DNA from: Bacteroidia bacterium
Lineage (GTDB): Bacteria > Bacteroidota > Bacteroidia > Bacteroidales > Paludibacteraceae
DNA: 64,000 bases
Assembly (NCBI GenBank): GCA_009930305.1
Contig: RZYM01000006.1
Span: forward strand, 51,062-115,061
Direction of reading: 5' to 3'
This document shows, one piece after another, positions 51,343 through 63,902 of this stretch (positions are counted from its first letter, which is position 1; each line of letters begins with the position of its first letter). The notes below the pieces were generated by a model, which made no database searches, had not been told where the DNA came from, and saw nothing but the letters and a program-made list of their open reading frames with translations. A program made the position numbers and the translations under genes.

Positions 51343-53130
51343 ATGAAAAATATACGAAACTTCTGCATTATTGCCCATATTGACCATGGTAAAAGTACTT
51401 TGGCAGATCGTTTGCTTGAGATGACTCAAACTGTTACCGGCAAAGACTTGCAAGCTCAGGTACTTGACAACATGGATTTGGAGCGCGAAAGAGGCATAAC
51501 AATTAAAAGTCATGCTATCCAAATGGACTATAAATACAAAGGTGAAAAATATACTTTGAACTTAATAGACACTCCGGGACATGTTGATTTTTCGTATGAG
51601 GTTTCGCGTTCGATAGCTGCTTGTGAAGGAGCCCTCCTTATTATTGATGCTACACAAGGCATACAAGCTCAAACAATATCAAACTTATACATGGCCATAG
51701 AAAATGATTTGGAAATTATTCCGATTATGAATAAAATGGATATGGATAGTGCCATGCCGGAAGAGGTTGAAGATCAGATTGTTGAATTATTAGGATGCAA
51801 ACCTGAAGACATCATTAGAGCAAGTGGTAAAACGGGTATAGGAGTAGCTGAAATATTAAATGCTATTGTTGAACGTATCAAACCACCTAAAGGAGATCCG
51901 GAAGCTCCACTCCAATGCTTGATATTTGATTCTGTTTTTAATTCATTTAGAGGTATTATTACTTATATAAAGGTCGTTAACGGCACTATGCACACAGGCG
52001 ATCTTGTAAAGTTTGTAAATACAGGCAAACAATATTACGCTGACGAAATTGGTGTTCTGAAGTTAGAGATGGAACCTAAAGAAGAGTTGACATGTGGCAA
52101 TGTAGGTTACATAATTTCAGGCATAAAGGTTTCGAAAGAAGTTCGTGTAGGTGATACAATTACACATGTAGAAGATCCTTGCGATTCTGTAATTGATGGC
52201 TTTGAAGAAGTAAAACCGATGGTATTCGCCGGTGTTTATCCAATAGATTCTGAAGATTTTGAGGATTTACGTTCATCAATGGAAAAATTGCAATTGAATG
52301 ATGCGGCACTTACTTTTACACCCGAATCATCAGCAGCTTTAGGCTTCGGCTTTAGATGCGGATTCTTGGGTATGCTACACATGGAAATTGTACAAGAACG
52401 CTTAGAACGCGAATTTAATATGGATGTTATTACTACAATTCCTAACGTCCAATATAAAATATATACGAAAAAAGATGAGTTACTTGAAGTACATAATCCT
52501 TCGGGGATGCCTGATATTACACTTATTGATCGTATAGAAGAGCCTTATATTCGGGCATCAATAATTACAAGGACCGATTTCATAGGGCCTATTATGACAC
52601 TCTGCCTTGGTAAACGTGGTGAATTGATAAAACAAGAATACGTTTCATCAAACAGAATAGAGTTATTATACGATATGCCCATGGGCGAAATTGTATTCGA
52701 TTTTTATGACAAACTGAAATCAATTTCAAAAGGTTATGCATCATTCGATTATCATATAAACGGATTCCGTCCTTCAAAATTAGTAAAATTGGACATTCTA
52801 CTGAATGGAGATCCTGTAGATGCTTTGTCATCTTTAACTCATACTGATAATGCTGTTATAATTGGACGAAGAATGTGTGAGAAGTTAAGAGAGTTGATTC
52901 CTCGTCAACAATTTGAAATTGCTATACAAGCAGCTATCGGAGCTAAAATAATAGCACGCGAGACAATAAAACCTGTAAGAAAAGATGTAACTGCAAAATG
53001 TTACGGAGGTGATATATCACGTAAACGCAAGTTACTTGAGAAACAGAAAAAAGGTAAAAAACGTATGAAACAGATTGGTTCTGTTGAAGTGCCTCAAAAA
53101 GCCTTTATGGAAGTACTTAAATTGGATTAA
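51343..53130 (+). CDS. lepA: Translation elongation factor 4 (LepA)
   Basis: 595 residues, the full family length. GTPase motifs are [34 protein letters not shown] and NKMDMDSA. The domain order G, II, III, V-like and the LepA-specific C-terminal domain ends with [21 protein letters not shown], which is diagnostic. LepA acts on stalled or initiating ribosomes. Monocistronic, with its own promoter; the nhaD gene follows after 28 bases. Confidence 0.96.
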   Translation: MKNIRNFCIIAHIDHGKSTLADRLLEMTQTVTGKDLQAQVLDNMDLERERGITIKSHAIQMDYKYKGEKYTLNLIDTPGHVDFSYEVSRSIAACEGALLIIDATQGIQAQTISNLYMAIENDLEIIPIMNKMDMDSAMPEEVEDQIVELLGCKPEDIIRASGKTGIGVAEILNAIVERIKPPKGDPEAPLQCLIFDSVFNSFRGIITYIKVVNGTMHTGDLVKFVNTGKQYYADEIGVLKLEMEPKEELTCGNVGYIISGIKVSKEVRVGDTITHVEDPCDSVIDGFEEVKPMVFAGVYPIDSEDFEDLRSSMEKLQLNDAALTFTPESSAALGFGFRCGFLGMLHMEIVQERLEREFNMDVITTIPNVQYKIYTKKDELLEVHNPSGMPDITLIDRIEEPYIRASIITRTDFIGPIMTLCLGKRGELIKQEYVSSNRIELLYDMPMGEIVFDFYDKLKSISKGYASFDYHINGFRPSKLVKLDILLNGDPVDALSSLTHTDNAVIIGRRMCEKLRELIPRQQFEIAIQAAIGAKIIARETIKPVRKDVTAKCYGGDISRKRKLLEKQKKGKKRMKQIGSVEVPQKAFMEVLKLD

Positions 53131-53158
53131 ATATTAACTATTAACTTAAAAAAAATTT

Positions 53159-54520
53159 ATGGAGACATCAGTTCCCGCATGGACACTCATTCCCTTTGGA
53201 ATAATGTTAATGTGCATTGCAATCGCTCCTCTCTTCTTAGAAAAGACTTGGGAGAAGAATCTGAACAAGTTGATTGTATCACTTGTTTTAGGTTTACCTA
53301 TTACGGCTTATATGATATACATAGGCCTTGGTGAAAAAGTTGCACATCAATTAATGTTTGATTATGTTCCGTTTATCATTTTACTTTGCTCTTTGTTTGT
53401 TGTAACAGGAGGTATTCACTTAAGCGGTGATATAGCTGCAAAACCTAAAATTAATACTCTATTTTTGGGTATTGGCTATATTTTAGCATCACTTATGGGT
53501 ACAACAGGTGCTGCTATGCTTTTAATCAGACCTATTATTACAACAAATTCACAACGTAAATACAAAACACATACTATTTTGTTCTTTATTGCAGCTGTTG
53601 CTAACTGCGGTGGTTTATTAACTCCACTCGGCGATCCTCCACTATTCTTACTATATTTACGTGGTGCAGAATTTACATGGTTTTTAAACCTATTACCCGA
53701 ATGGGCTTTTGTAGGAGCTTTATTATTAATTACTTACTTCTTAATGGATAGCTACTATTATAAGAAAGAAAATGCTGCTGATATCAAAAGAGACAATACT
53801 ACAAAATCGCCTATTCGTATAAGCGGGAATGTAAATTTCTTGTACTTGTTAGGAATTGTATTATCAGTAGCATTCATCAATCCTGGTACAATTCCTGGAA
53901 TGGCTGATCATGACGGATACACAGCTTCTATTGTAATGAAATATTTACGCGAAATTGTGTTAACTCTTATCATCATAGCATCTGTATTTACAACTAAAAA
54001 AGATATTCGCGCCGCAAATAACTATTCATGGTCTCCTATAATTGAAGTAGCTGCATTATTCTTAGGTATTTTTATAACTATGACTCCTGCATTATTGTTC
54101 TTACAAGAACATGCTGCAAGTTTAGGTTTGGACAAACCATGGCAATTCTATTATGCAACAGGTGCTTTAAGTTCTTTCCTTGATAACGCTCCTACAGCAC
54201 TTGCATTTCATAGTGTAGCTAGCGGTTTACCTGAATCTATAGCAGCAACTAATGCCGGCATCGTTGATGGCTTGTTGAATTTTAACGGAAATGAAATATC
54301 ATTTGTTGCGAAAATTCCTGAGACATTGCTAAAAGCCATTTCTATTGGTGCTGTATTTTTCGGTTCTATGACCTATATTGGTAACGGACCAAACTTTATG
54401 GTTAAAGCTATCGCTGAAGAGAACAAAATTTCAATGCCTAGTTTCTTCGGATATATGGTAAAATTCTCTTTGATAATTTTATTGCCAATTTATATTATAA
54501 CACAATTGATTTTCTTTTAA
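53159..54520 (+). CDS. nhaD: NhaD-type sodium/proton antiporter
   Basis: 453 residues with about 12-13 helices of the ion transporter (IT/ArsB-NhaD) superfamily. Landmarks are GGIHLSGDIAAKP, TTGAAMLLIRP, ANCGGLLTPLGDPPLFL, SSFLDNAPTALAFHS and MTYIGNGPNFMVKAIAE. The GDPPL and DNAPT segments carry the ion-binding residues of the two repeats. It exchanges Na+ for H+ at the inner membrane. It precedes purB by only 3 bases, so they are probably cotranscribed. Confidence 0.9.
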   Translation: METSVPAWTLIPFGIMLMCIAIAPLFLEKTWEKNLNKLIVSLVLGLPITAYMIYIGLGEKVAHQLMFDYVPFIILLCSLFVVTGGIHLSGDIAAKPKINTLFLGIGYILASLMGTTGAAMLLIRPIITTNSQRKYKTHTILFFIAAVANCGGLLTPLGDPPLFLLYLRGAEFTWFLNLLPEWAFVGALLLITYFLMDSYYYKKENAADIKRDNTTKSPIRISGNVNFLYLLGIVLSVAFINPGTIPGMADHDGYTASIVMKYLREIVLTLIIIASVFTTKKDIRAANNYSWSPIIEVAALFLGIFITMTPALLFLQEHAASLGLDKPWQFYYATGALSSFLDNAPTALAFHSVASGLPESIAATNAGIVDGLLNFNGNEISFVAKIPETLLKAISIGAVFFGSMTYIGNGPNFMVKAIAEENKISMPSFFGYMVKFSLIILLPIYIITQLIFF

Positions 54521-54523
54521 ATA

Positions 54524-55870
54524 ATGAACGAATTAACTGCTTTAACAGCCATATCGCCCATTGACGGACGTTATCGTGGAAAAACAAATGTCTTAGCGGA
54601 ATATTTTTCTGAATATGCCTTAATCCGCTATCGTGTAAAGGTAGAAGTGGAATATTTTATTGCTCTATGCGAATTACCATTACCACAACTTAAATCAATA
54701 AATAATAAGATATTTAACGATCTGAGAGATATTTACAAGAACTTTTCTGAGTCGGATGCACAATCAATAAAAGACATTGAAAAGGTTACTAATCACGACG
54801 TTAAAGCGGTCGAATATTTTTTAAAAGAGAAATTTGACAAACTTGGTTTGGCTGAATACAAAGAATTTATCCATTTGGGATTGACATCGCAAGACATAAA
54901 TAACACTGCCTTGCCTTTGTCTGTAAAGAATTGTTTGGATAATGTATATTATCCTGCCATCCAAGAGTTAATTGACAAACTAAATTTGTTAGCTGAAACA
55001 TGGAAAGATATTCCTATGTTGGCAAAGACACACGGACAACCTGCATCTCCTACCCGTTTGGGTAAGGAGATTAAGGTGTTCGCAATTAGACTTGAACAAC
55101 AATTAAGTTTGCTTAAGTCAGTTCCTATTTCTGCAAAATTTGGCGGTGCAACGGGAAATTACAATGCACATCACGTTGCATACCCAAGTTACGATTGGAA
55201 ACAATTTGGAGATAAGTTTGTAAGTAAAAAACTAGGATTACAAAGAGAAAGATGGACAACTCAAATATCTAACTATGATAATTTAGCTGCTCTTTGCGAT
55301 GGTTTAAAACGAATCAACACTATTATAATTGATTTAGATCGAGATTTCTGGACATATATCTCAATGGAATACTTTAAGCAGACAATAAAAGCCGGTGAAG
55401 TTGGTTCATCTGCAATGCCACACAAAGTAAATCCTATTGATTTTGAGAATTCGGAAGGTAACTTAGGCTTATCAACTGCAATTTTAGAGCATTTGGCTCA
55501 CAAATTACCTGTATCACGTTTACAACGTGACTTAACCGACTCTACTGTTATTAGAAACATGGGAGTACCTTTTGCTCACACATTGATTTCGATACAAAGC
55601 ACAATGAAAGGTTTGGGTAAGTTAATTTTGAATGAATCTGCTTTAAAACGCGATTTGGAACATTGCTGGAATGTTGTTGCAGAAGCTATTCAAACGATTT
55701 TACGTAGAGAGGGATATCCAAAACCTTACGAAACATTGAAAGAATTAACTCGTACTAATAGTACAGTTACCGAAGAATCAATACATGCTTTTATTGAGAC
55801 ATTAAACGTATCTGAAAATGTAAAAGCTGAATTGAGACAAATAAGTCCGTTCAACTACACAGGAATGTAA
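54524..55870 (+). CDS. purB: Adenylosuccinate lyase
   Basis: 448 residues of the fumarase/aspartase superfamily, closest by layout to the 456-residue E. coli-type PurB. N-terminal LTAISPIDGRYRGKT, the catalytic-region HGLTSQDI-like HLGLTSQDINNTAL, KTHGQPASPTRLGKE and the signature GSSAMPHKVNPIDFEN are all present. It cleaves SAICAR and adenylosuccinate in purine synthesis. It follows nhaD closely. Confidence 0.95.
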   Translation: MNELTALTAISPIDGRYRGKTNVLAEYFSEYALIRYRVKVEVEYFIALCELPLPQLKSINNKIFNDLRDIYKNFSESDAQSIKDIEKVTNHDVKAVEYFLKEKFDKLGLAEYKEFIHLGLTSQDINNTALPLSVKNCLDNVYYPAIQELIDKLNLLAETWKDIPMLAKTHGQPASPTRLGKEIKVFAIRLEQQLSLLKSVPISAKFGGATGNYNAHHVAYPSYDWKQFGDKFVSKKLGLQRERWTTQISNYDNLAALCDGLKRINTIIIDLDRDFWTYISMEYFKQTIKAGEVGSSAMPHKVNPIDFENSEGNLGLSTAILEHLAHKLPVSRLQRDLTDSTVIRNMGVPFAHTLISIQSTMKGLGKLILNESALKRDLEHCWNVVAEAIQTILRREGYPKPYETLKELTRTNSTVTEESIHAFIETLNVSENVKAELRQISPFNYTGM

Positions 55871-55907
55871 TTAAGTATTTTACAGCAAGCACTAACAACA
55901 CAAGAAA

Positions 55908-57749
55908 GTGAAACAAACTTGGATATTATTAAAACGCTTTTTGCCGCCTTACAAAATTAATGCGGTGGGTGTTGTGTCTTATAGTATGCTATCGACCATA
56001 CTTAGCTTGTTTTCTTTTGCAATAATCGTTCCTATTCTGGAAATTCTTTTTCAGACTCGTGAGGCCGTATATACATTGCAAAATATGGACAATGTACAGA
56101 TAATGCAATTGTTTGATGTTTTAAAAAATAATCTATACTATTACATAACTCAATTTATTGGAGTTCATGGCCCGACATCAACACTAATTGTATTATCGAT
56201 AGCTCTTATCATCATGACATTCTTAAAAGTTATTACTTTTTATGCAAGTGCCATGTCAATGTCAAAAATACAATCAGGCGTTTTGCGAGACTTACGTAAC
56301 ACCTTGTTTAGTAAGATTGTAAGTTTACCAATTGGATTTTTTAGCGAAGAACGTAAGGGCGATATCATGGCACGTATGAGTGTGGATGTAAACGATGTTG
56401 AAACGTCAATCATGAGTTCGCTTGACATGATAATAAAGAATCCTCTTATTATAATCATCTATTTGATTGTGATGTTTGTAATAAGTTGGGAATTATCTAT
56501 TTTTGTAATAATAATGTTGCCTATTAGCGGTATTTTGATAGGACAAGTTGGTAAAAACCTAAAGAAAAGTTCTTTAGAATGTGCAGAACAAGGTGGAGCC
56601 TTAAACGCACAAGTTGAAGAAACATTAGGTGGTTTACGTATTGTAAAGGCATTTAATGCGGAAGCAAAAATAGAAGATAGATACAGAAAACTAACTAACA
56701 AGAATAGAGAAGCTATATTAAGAGTTTTGCGTCGCCAACAGTTGGCTCATCCAATGAGCGAATTTTTGGGAACGACTGTAATATCTATTGTTTTATGTTA
56801 TGGAGGTAACTTGATTTTAAATACTAGTCACGCACCATTAACAGCTCCTGTATTCATATATTATATATTGTTGTTTTACAGTATTATTAACCCGATTAAA
56901 GAGTTATCTAAGGCTGCATATAGCATTCGTAAAGGTTCGGCATCGCTGCAACGTATTGATAAAATACTAGTTGCAAAAAACCCATTGACATGGCCGAAAA
57001 ATTCAATTAAACTTGACGAATTTAAGCATCAAATAGAATATAAAAATGTTAGCTTTTCGTACCAAACGGAATTGGTACTTCGTAATGTTAATCTTACTAT
57101 TGAAAAAGGTAAAAACATAGCATTAGTAGGTCCATCTGGTTCAGGCAAATCTACTTTAGTTGATTTATTACCACGTTTTTGGGATGTAAATGATGGAGAA
57201 ATATTGATTGACGGCGTTAATATCAAACAAATGACTCTACACAATTTACGTTCACTTATGGGTAATGTAAATCAAGAAGCCATATTGTTTAATGATTCAT
57301 TTTACAATAACATTACCTTTGGTGTTGAAAATGCTACAGAAGAAGATGTAATTAAAGCTGCTAAGATAGCAAATGCACACGACTTTATTACTGCCACAGA
57401 ACAAGGATATAACACTAATATCGGGGATAGAGGGAGCAAATTATCAGGTGGACAACGTCAACGCATCAGCATAGCAAGAGCTATTTTAAAGAACCCTCCT
57501 ATTTTAATCTTAGACGAAGCTACATCGGCCTTAGATACCGAATCGGAAAAACTTGTACAAGAGGCTTTAGAAAATCTAATGAAAAACCGTACAACAATTG
57601 TAATTGCACATCGCTTATCTACTATAAAAAATGCTGATGAGATATGCGTTATTGATAATGGTATGATTGCCGAAAGAGGTACACACGACGAGCTTATTGC
57701 TCTTAATGGCATCTATAAGAAGTTACAACAAGACCAAAGTTTGGAATAA
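55908..57749 (+). CDS. MsbA-like lipid exporter ABC transporter
   Basis: 613 residues from a GTG start. Six membrane helices in the first 330 residues, ATPase domain with [36 protein letters not shown] and LILDEATSALDTESE. It is a homodimeric type IV exporter; in Bacteroidota such a protein flips lipid A core or other lipids. The 3' end overlaps the convergent GGGPS-like gene by 27 bases. Confidence 0.88.
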   Translation: MKQTWILLKRFLPPYKINAVGVVSYSMLSTILSLFSFAIIVPILEILFQTREAVYTLQNMDNVQIMQLFDVLKNNLYYYITQFIGVHGPTSTLIVLSIALIIMTFLKVITFYASAMSMSKIQSGVLRDLRNTLFSKIVSLPIGFFSEERKGDIMARMSVDVNDVETSIMSSLDMIIKNPLIIIIYLIVMFVISWELSIFVIIMLPISGILIGQVGKNLKKSSLECAEQGGALNAQVEETLGGLRIVKAFNAEAKIEDRYRKLTNKNREAILRVLRRQQLAHPMSEFLGTTVISIVLCYGGNLILNTSHAPLTAPVFIYYILLFYSIINPIKELSKAAYSIRKGSASLQRIDKILVAKNPLTWPKNSIKLDEFKHQIEYKNVSFSYQTELVLRNVNLTIEKGKNIALVGPSGSGKSTLVDLLPRFWDVNDGEILIDGVNIKQMTLHNLRSLMGNVNQEAILFNDSFYNNITFGVENATEEDVIKAAKIANAHDFITATEQGYNTNIGDRGSKLSGGQRQRISIARAILKNPPILILDEATSALDTESEKLVQEALENLMKNRTTIVIAHRLSTIKNADEICVIDNGMIAERGTHDELIALNGIYKKLQQDQSLE

Positions 57750-58430
57750 TTCGGATAGTAAATCAGTATTATCTTCGAGAGCATTACCAATTACAACAAC
57801 ATCTGCTCCTGCTTGAAAAACTTTCTTCATATCTTCTGCAGACCTTATTCCCCCACCGACAATTAAAGGAATGTTTATTGACTGCTTAACAGAGTTTATC
57901 ATGTTATCAGGCACTCTTAATTGAGCACCACTACCAGCCTCTAAATAAATAGCTTTCTGACCTAAAAATTCGCCGGCAATTGCTGTTGCTACTGCAATAT
58001 CAGGCTTAGTACGAGGTATTGGTTTCGTATTGCTTATATACTCAACACTTGTCATATTACCACTCTCAACCAATATATATCCAACCGGTATAACACTTAT
58101 TCCGGAACGTTTAATATATGGAGCTGAGTTTACATGTTGAGATATTAAGTAATCAGGATTTCTGCCCGAAATAAGTGATAAATACAATAAAGCATCTGCT
58201 TTAGGACTAAACTGAGAAGCATTCCCCGGAAATAGTATTATAGGTATACTAACTGTTTTTTTTATTGACTCTATTGCTTTTTCTGTGGATTCAGATGTAA
58301 TGCTGCCACCAACAAATATGTAGTCTGGAGTGTATTTAGGCAAGAGAGATAACAAATATGCAAACTTATCGCTCCCATAAGAGTCGGGATCGATAAGTAT
58401 TGCTAATTGTTTTTTATTTAGTGAAAACAC
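57723..58430 (-). CDS. Geranylgeranylglyceryl phosphate synthase family protein (PcrB/GGGPS-like)
   Basis: 235 residues forming a TIM barrel. LAILIDPDSYGSD at the start, DYIFVGGSIT, FPGNASQFSPKADAL, YLEAGSGA and the phosphate-binding IVGGGIRSAED with ADVVVIGNALED are the family's motifs. GGGPS joins glycerol-1-phosphate to a prenyl diphosphate; archaeal lipids use it, and many Bacteroidota carry a homologue of unclear physiological use. It is the last gene of DUF4301-glgB-GGGPS, 5 bases after glgB. Confidence 0.88.
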   Translation of the reverse strand: MFSLNKKQLAILIDPDSYGSDKFAYLLSLLPKYTPDYIFVGGSITSESTEKAIESIKKTVSIPIILFPGNASQFSPKADALLYLSLISGRNPDYLISQHVNSAPYIKRSGISVIPVGYILVESGNMTSVEYISNTKPIPRTKPDIAVATAIAGEFLGQKAIYLEAGSGAQLRVPDNMINSVKQSINIPLIVGGGIRSAEDMKKVFQAGADVVVIGNALEDNTDLLSELFQTLVLL

Positions 58431-58435
58431 TATAT

Positions 58436-60448
58436 CTATTTTTTATTTTGAATACGACGTAAAACGAAAGCAGAACGTGATGGTACATATAGCTTGATCC
58501 ATTCTTTATCGATAACACCATCAGCCGGCATTGTAAAATGATGTATAGATTCGTCGCTTAAACCGAATCCACCAAATGATTTAGAATCTGTATTAAGTAC
58601 CATCTCGTATTCACCTGGAGACACTAACATACCATAATCGGTATAAGAATTGTATGGATGAAAATTAAATACAAACAATAAATTGTCTCGACCAAAAGCC
58701 AATACCTGATCGTTTGAATTATCCCAATATTTATACAATGAAATCTCCTGGAATTTATCTCTTTCAACAATTAAATCAACCATAGCCGTATCAAACTTAG
58801 CTAATGCTTGATATAAATAATTAGGATTATCTACCAAATCCCACTGACGACGTGCATACTTATATGACCATCCATTTCCTTCTCTTGGGAAATCTATCCA
58901 TTCCGGATGACCAAATTCATTACCCATGAAATTTAGGTAACCTCCGTTTATTGTCGATGCAGTAAGCAATCTAATCATTTTATGAAGTGCGATACCTCTA
59001 TCTACCATATATGTTGTATCACCTTTTTGCATGTGCCAATACATATCAGCATCAATTAAACGGAATATTATAGTCTTATCACCTACTAATGCTTGATCGT
59101 GACTTTCTGCGTAACTAATTGTTTTTTCGTCACTTCTACGATTGGTAAGTTCCCAGAACAAATGTCCCGGTTTCCAATTTTCGTCTGTGTATTCTTTGAT
59201 ATATTTTATCCATAAATCAGGGATACCCATTGCCATACGATAATCAAAACCTATACCACCATCAACAAATTTGTTTGCTAATCCTGGCATTCCGCTCATT
59301 TCTTCTGCAATTGTAATGGCTGTAGGCTTTACTTCATGAATCAATTGATTTGCCAATGTAAGGTAACAAATGGCATCACCATCCTGATTTAAATTATAAT
59401 AGTCTGCATAACCGCTAAATGCTTCTCCAAGCCCGTGACTCAAATATAACATTGATGTAACACCATCGAAACGGAATCCATCAAAATTGTATTCTTCGAG
59501 CCAGAATTTACAATTTGACAAAAGGAAATGCAAGACTTCATTTTTTCCATAATTGAAGCATAAAGAATCCCATGCAGGATGCTCACGACGAGAACCATCA
59601 TGGAAGTACTGATAACCTGTGCCATCAAATCTACCTAAACCTTCAACTTCATTTTTAACTGCATGAGAATGAACAATATCCATAATCACGGAAATACCCA
59701 TACCATGTGCAGTATCTATAAGTTCTTTCAACTCTTCAGGTGTTCCAAAACGTGATGATGCAGCGAAGAAACTTGATACATGGTATCCAAATGAGCCATA
59801 ATAAGGATGCTCCTGAATAGCCATGATTTGAATACAATTGTATCCTGCCTTTTTTACACGTGGCAATACATATTCACGAAATTCGGAATATGTTCCTACT
59901 TTTTGTTCTGTTGTAGCCATACCTATATGACATTCGTATATCATTAAAGGATCGGTATTAGGCTTAAACTTTTTATTTTTAAAAGTGTATTGTTTTTCAG
60001 GATTCCATACTTGGGCACTGAATATTTTGGTTTCATTATCTTGTACTACACGTCTACACCAAGCTGGTATTCGCTCGCCTGCTCCTCCATTCCAACAAAT
60101 GTAAAACTTATATAACTGTTCGTGTTGAATGCTTTTTTCAGGAAAAATGCCCTCAAAAACACCATTTGAAAGACGTTTAAGTTTATAAGCTTCCGTACGT
60201 TGCCATTGATTAAAATCTCCGATCAAGAATATGTCAGTTGCATTCGGAGCCCATTCTCTAACGACCCATCCGTCTGATGTTTTATGCATTCCGAAATACA
60301 GATAGCCGGAAGCAAAATCTGACAGACTTAATCGATGGCCTTGTGTCAATTCGTTTTCTTTATTCAACGCATATTGATAACGACCTACAATAGCCGACTG
60401 AAAAGGTTCCAACCATGGATCATGTTGTATGATCTTTAAATTTTCCAT
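58436..60448 (-). CDS. glgB: 1,4-alpha-glucan branching enzyme
   Basis: 670 residues, eukaryote-like length. CBM48 domain in the first 150 residues (VVREWAPNATDIFLIGDFN), then a GH13 barrel with SFGYHVSSFFAAS, IMDIVHSHAVKN, FDGFRFDGVTSMLY (nucleophile Asp), AEEMSGMPG (acid Glu) and SYAESHDQALVGDKT. It adds alpha-1,6 branches to glycogen. It lies between the DUF4301 gene (36 bases) and the GGGPS-like gene. With malQ it indicates glycogen metabolism. Confidence 0.95.
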   Translation of the reverse strand: MENLKIIQHDPWLEPFQSAIVGRYQYALNKENELTQGHRLSLSDFASGYLYFGMHKTSDGWVVREWAPNATDIFLIGDFNQWQRTEAYKLKRLSNGVFEGIFPEKSIQHEQLYKFYICWNGGAGERIPAWCRRVVQDNETKIFSAQVWNPEKQYTFKNKKFKPNTDPLMIYECHIGMATTEQKVGTYSEFREYVLPRVKKAGYNCIQIMAIQEHPYYGSFGYHVSSFFAASSRFGTPEELKELIDTAHGMGISVIMDIVHSHAVKNEVEGLGRFDGTGYQYFHDGSRREHPAWDSLCFNYGKNEVLHFLLSNCKFWLEEYNFDGFRFDGVTSMLYLSHGLGEAFSGYADYYNLNQDGDAICYLTLANQLIHEVKPTAITIAEEMSGMPGLANKFVDGGIGFDYRMAMGIPDLWIKYIKEYTDENWKPGHLFWELTNRRSDEKTISYAESHDQALVGDKTIIFRLIDADMYWHMQKGDTTYMVDRGIALHKMIRLLTASTINGGYLNFMGNEFGHPEWIDFPREGNGWSYKYARRQWDLVDNPNYLYQALAKFDTAMVDLIVERDKFQEISLYKYWDNSNDQVLAFGRDNLLFVFNFHPYNSYTDYGMLVSPGEYEMVLNTDSKSFGGFGLSDESIHHFTMPADGVIDKEWIKLYVPSRSAFVLRRIQNKK

Positions 60449-60484
60449 AATGTTTGGTTTTTTTTGGAGAGTAATTAGTGTAGT

Positions 60485-62089
60485 CTATTTAGTTGTGTTT
60501 TGATGTTCGTGACGTAACAAATCATTTACTGTTTTTACAGGATTAAATGTCTTTATAGGTACTTCTACAAAGATAGTATTCCAATCGCCCATACAGCCAT
60601 TCCATAAGCCCGGAAGCTCCATTACTTTAACCGCTTGCCCTTCAAAATTCTTATTATATATCATTGCTGACTTTTTATCGGCATACTGTGTTAAATCAAT
60701 TTTCTTGCCCTTATAATCAACCATTGAACAAACTATGTCAACCGGATTAAAATGAGTTGACGAATTAAACAAGTTCATTAAAGTAGGATTATCATATATC
60801 TGGTAATATTCTATGATTTGCAAAGAAGTAGTACCGTCTTCATTTTTAACCCAGCATGGCATACCGCCTTGTTCTTCTTCGTTTTTAACCATACCACACA
60901 CTCTTAGTGGACGATTTAATTTACTTCTTAGATAATCACATTGTTCTTGACGTTTTAAACGCAAAATATTTTCGCGTTTAACGTTTAGAGTATTTTCGAC
61001 ATAATTAATAGCTTCAATCAATTTATCATCCGGCATTTCGTCTTTATCAAACAAGCGTAAGAAACGACTAATAATTTTTTGATTTGCCAATAAAATGCCT
61101 CCTAGGGCTTTCTTATAATGAGATGTTAGCTTTTTGAGCGAATCGGTAGCTTCGTTATCAATATTCTTAATAAATACAATATCGGCAGGTAAACTATTTA
61201 AATTTTCGAACAATGCGCCGTGACCTGCTTGTTGAAACATGATATTACCATTTGCATCTCTGAATGGCAAATTATCAGGAGTTACTACAATTGTATCAGT
61301 ACTTGTTTTTTGACATGGTAATGTAACAAAAAATGACAAGCCTAATTTTTTTTCAATAGGATATTTAAATTCGCGTACATAATCTTGAATAGCTTCTTTA
61401 TGTTCCTTTCTTACCGTAAAGCAAACATTTACAGTTCCTCCTTTTACACCTGATACCATTGCACTTTCAATCAAACTTTCTTGAATAGGTGTACGAGTAT
61501 CCTCGAAAGATGCATAATACTTTACAATTTTCTTTGGTAAGTATTTTTGAATTACAACAAAACGATGCGATTTATCTGTGTGAAACTTAAATAATGCACT
61601 TGGTAAACTGCAAAAATTGAGTCCTTTTTCTGTCAAAATATATTCTACAATCAACTTATATTTACCTGCTTCGAGTAATTCTTGCAAGCCTTCTTTTTCT
61701 GTAGCCAAACAAAATTTATTTAGCTCTCCAAAAAATGCAAAACTAGGCAAATGCTTAAAAAAATTCTTCTCAAAATTGGTTTGAGGATCATCGTATGGAG
61801 CATTAAGAAAATTGATTAAATCGCGAAAGAAACGTCCTGCACAACCCGAAGCCGGAATAAAGTGAGCAACCGGTTTACCTTTTTCAAGATATGAATCCCA
61901 GACTGCGACATAAGCGTCTATTTCTGCATTAGTATATATTTGAATACCATCATCCAGAGTTGCAGTACGTAAAAGATTTGGCACCGGCACACCGTTCTTA
62001 AATATTGATAACTGTTCTTCAACCGATTCGGGTGTATGGCCGAGGCTTTTGATATATTGTTTATCTTCTTCTGTAAATACGTTCATCAT
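60485..62089 (-). CDS. DUF4301 family protein
   Basis: 534 residues. N-terminal MNVFTEEDKQYIKSLGHTPE, then VAHFIPASGCAGRFFRDLIN and FVTLPCQKTSTDTIVV; the internal PFRDANGNIMFQQAGHGALF and DIVFIKNIDNEAT resemble nucleotidyltransferase-like folds of UDP-sugar pyrophosphorylases. DUF4301 is common in Bacteroidales and has no assigned reaction that I know of. It heads the operon with glgB. A sugar-nucleotide function is inference from fold-like motifs. Confidence 0.85.
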   Translation of the reverse strand: MMNVFTEEDKQYIKSLGHTPESVEEQLSIFKNGVPVPNLLRTATLDDGIQIYTNAEIDAYVAVWDSYLEKGKPVAHFIPASGCAGRFFRDLINFLNAPYDDPQTNFEKNFFKHLPSFAFFGELNKFCLATEKEGLQELLEAGKYKLIVEYILTEKGLNFCSLPSALFKFHTDKSHRFVVIQKYLPKKIVKYYASFEDTRTPIQESLIESAMVSGVKGGTVNVCFTVRKEHKEAIQDYVREFKYPIEKKLGLSFFVTLPCQKTSTDTIVVTPDNLPFRDANGNIMFQQAGHGALFENLNSLPADIVFIKNIDNEATDSLKKLTSHYKKALGGILLANQKIISRFLRLFDKDEMPDDKLIEAINYVENTLNVKRENILRLKRQEQCDYLRSKLNRPLRVCGMVKNEEEQGGMPCWVKNEDGTTSLQIIEYYQIYDNPTLMNLFNSSTHFNPVDIVCSMVDYKGKKIDLTQYADKKSAMIYNKNFEGQAVKVMELPGLWNGCMGDWNTIFVEVPIKTFNPVKTVNDLLRHEHQNTTK

Positions 62090-62106
62090 TCACTACATTA
62101 TAGATA

Positions 62107-62138
62107 CAAAAATAAGATTTTTTAGCCGATTATTCAAA
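62107..62138 (-). promoter_or_regulatory. Promoter of the DUF4301-glgB-GGGPS operon
   Basis: Minus strand: TTTG (62135-62138), 20 bases, TATTTTTG (62107-62114), 17 bases before the ATG region. Confidence 0.7.
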
Positions 62139-62214
62139 TAAAAACACCTTATTTTTAGATTAGTGAATAATTAATTCAATTGTATGCTTTTATTACAAAC
62201 AGACATCTTCCTTA

Positions 62215-62246
62215 TTTGCCTGATTCGTTTAAAATGAGTACCTTTG
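62215..62246 (+). promoter_or_regulatory. Promoter of the ABC-F gene
   Basis: TTTG (62215-62218), 20 bases, TACCTTTG (62239-62246), with a leader of about 25 bases. Confidence 0.78.
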
Positions 62247-62258
62247 CACTCTTATTAA

Positions 62259-63893
<1,635 letters not shown>

Positions 63894-63902
63894 ATCACAT
63901 CT

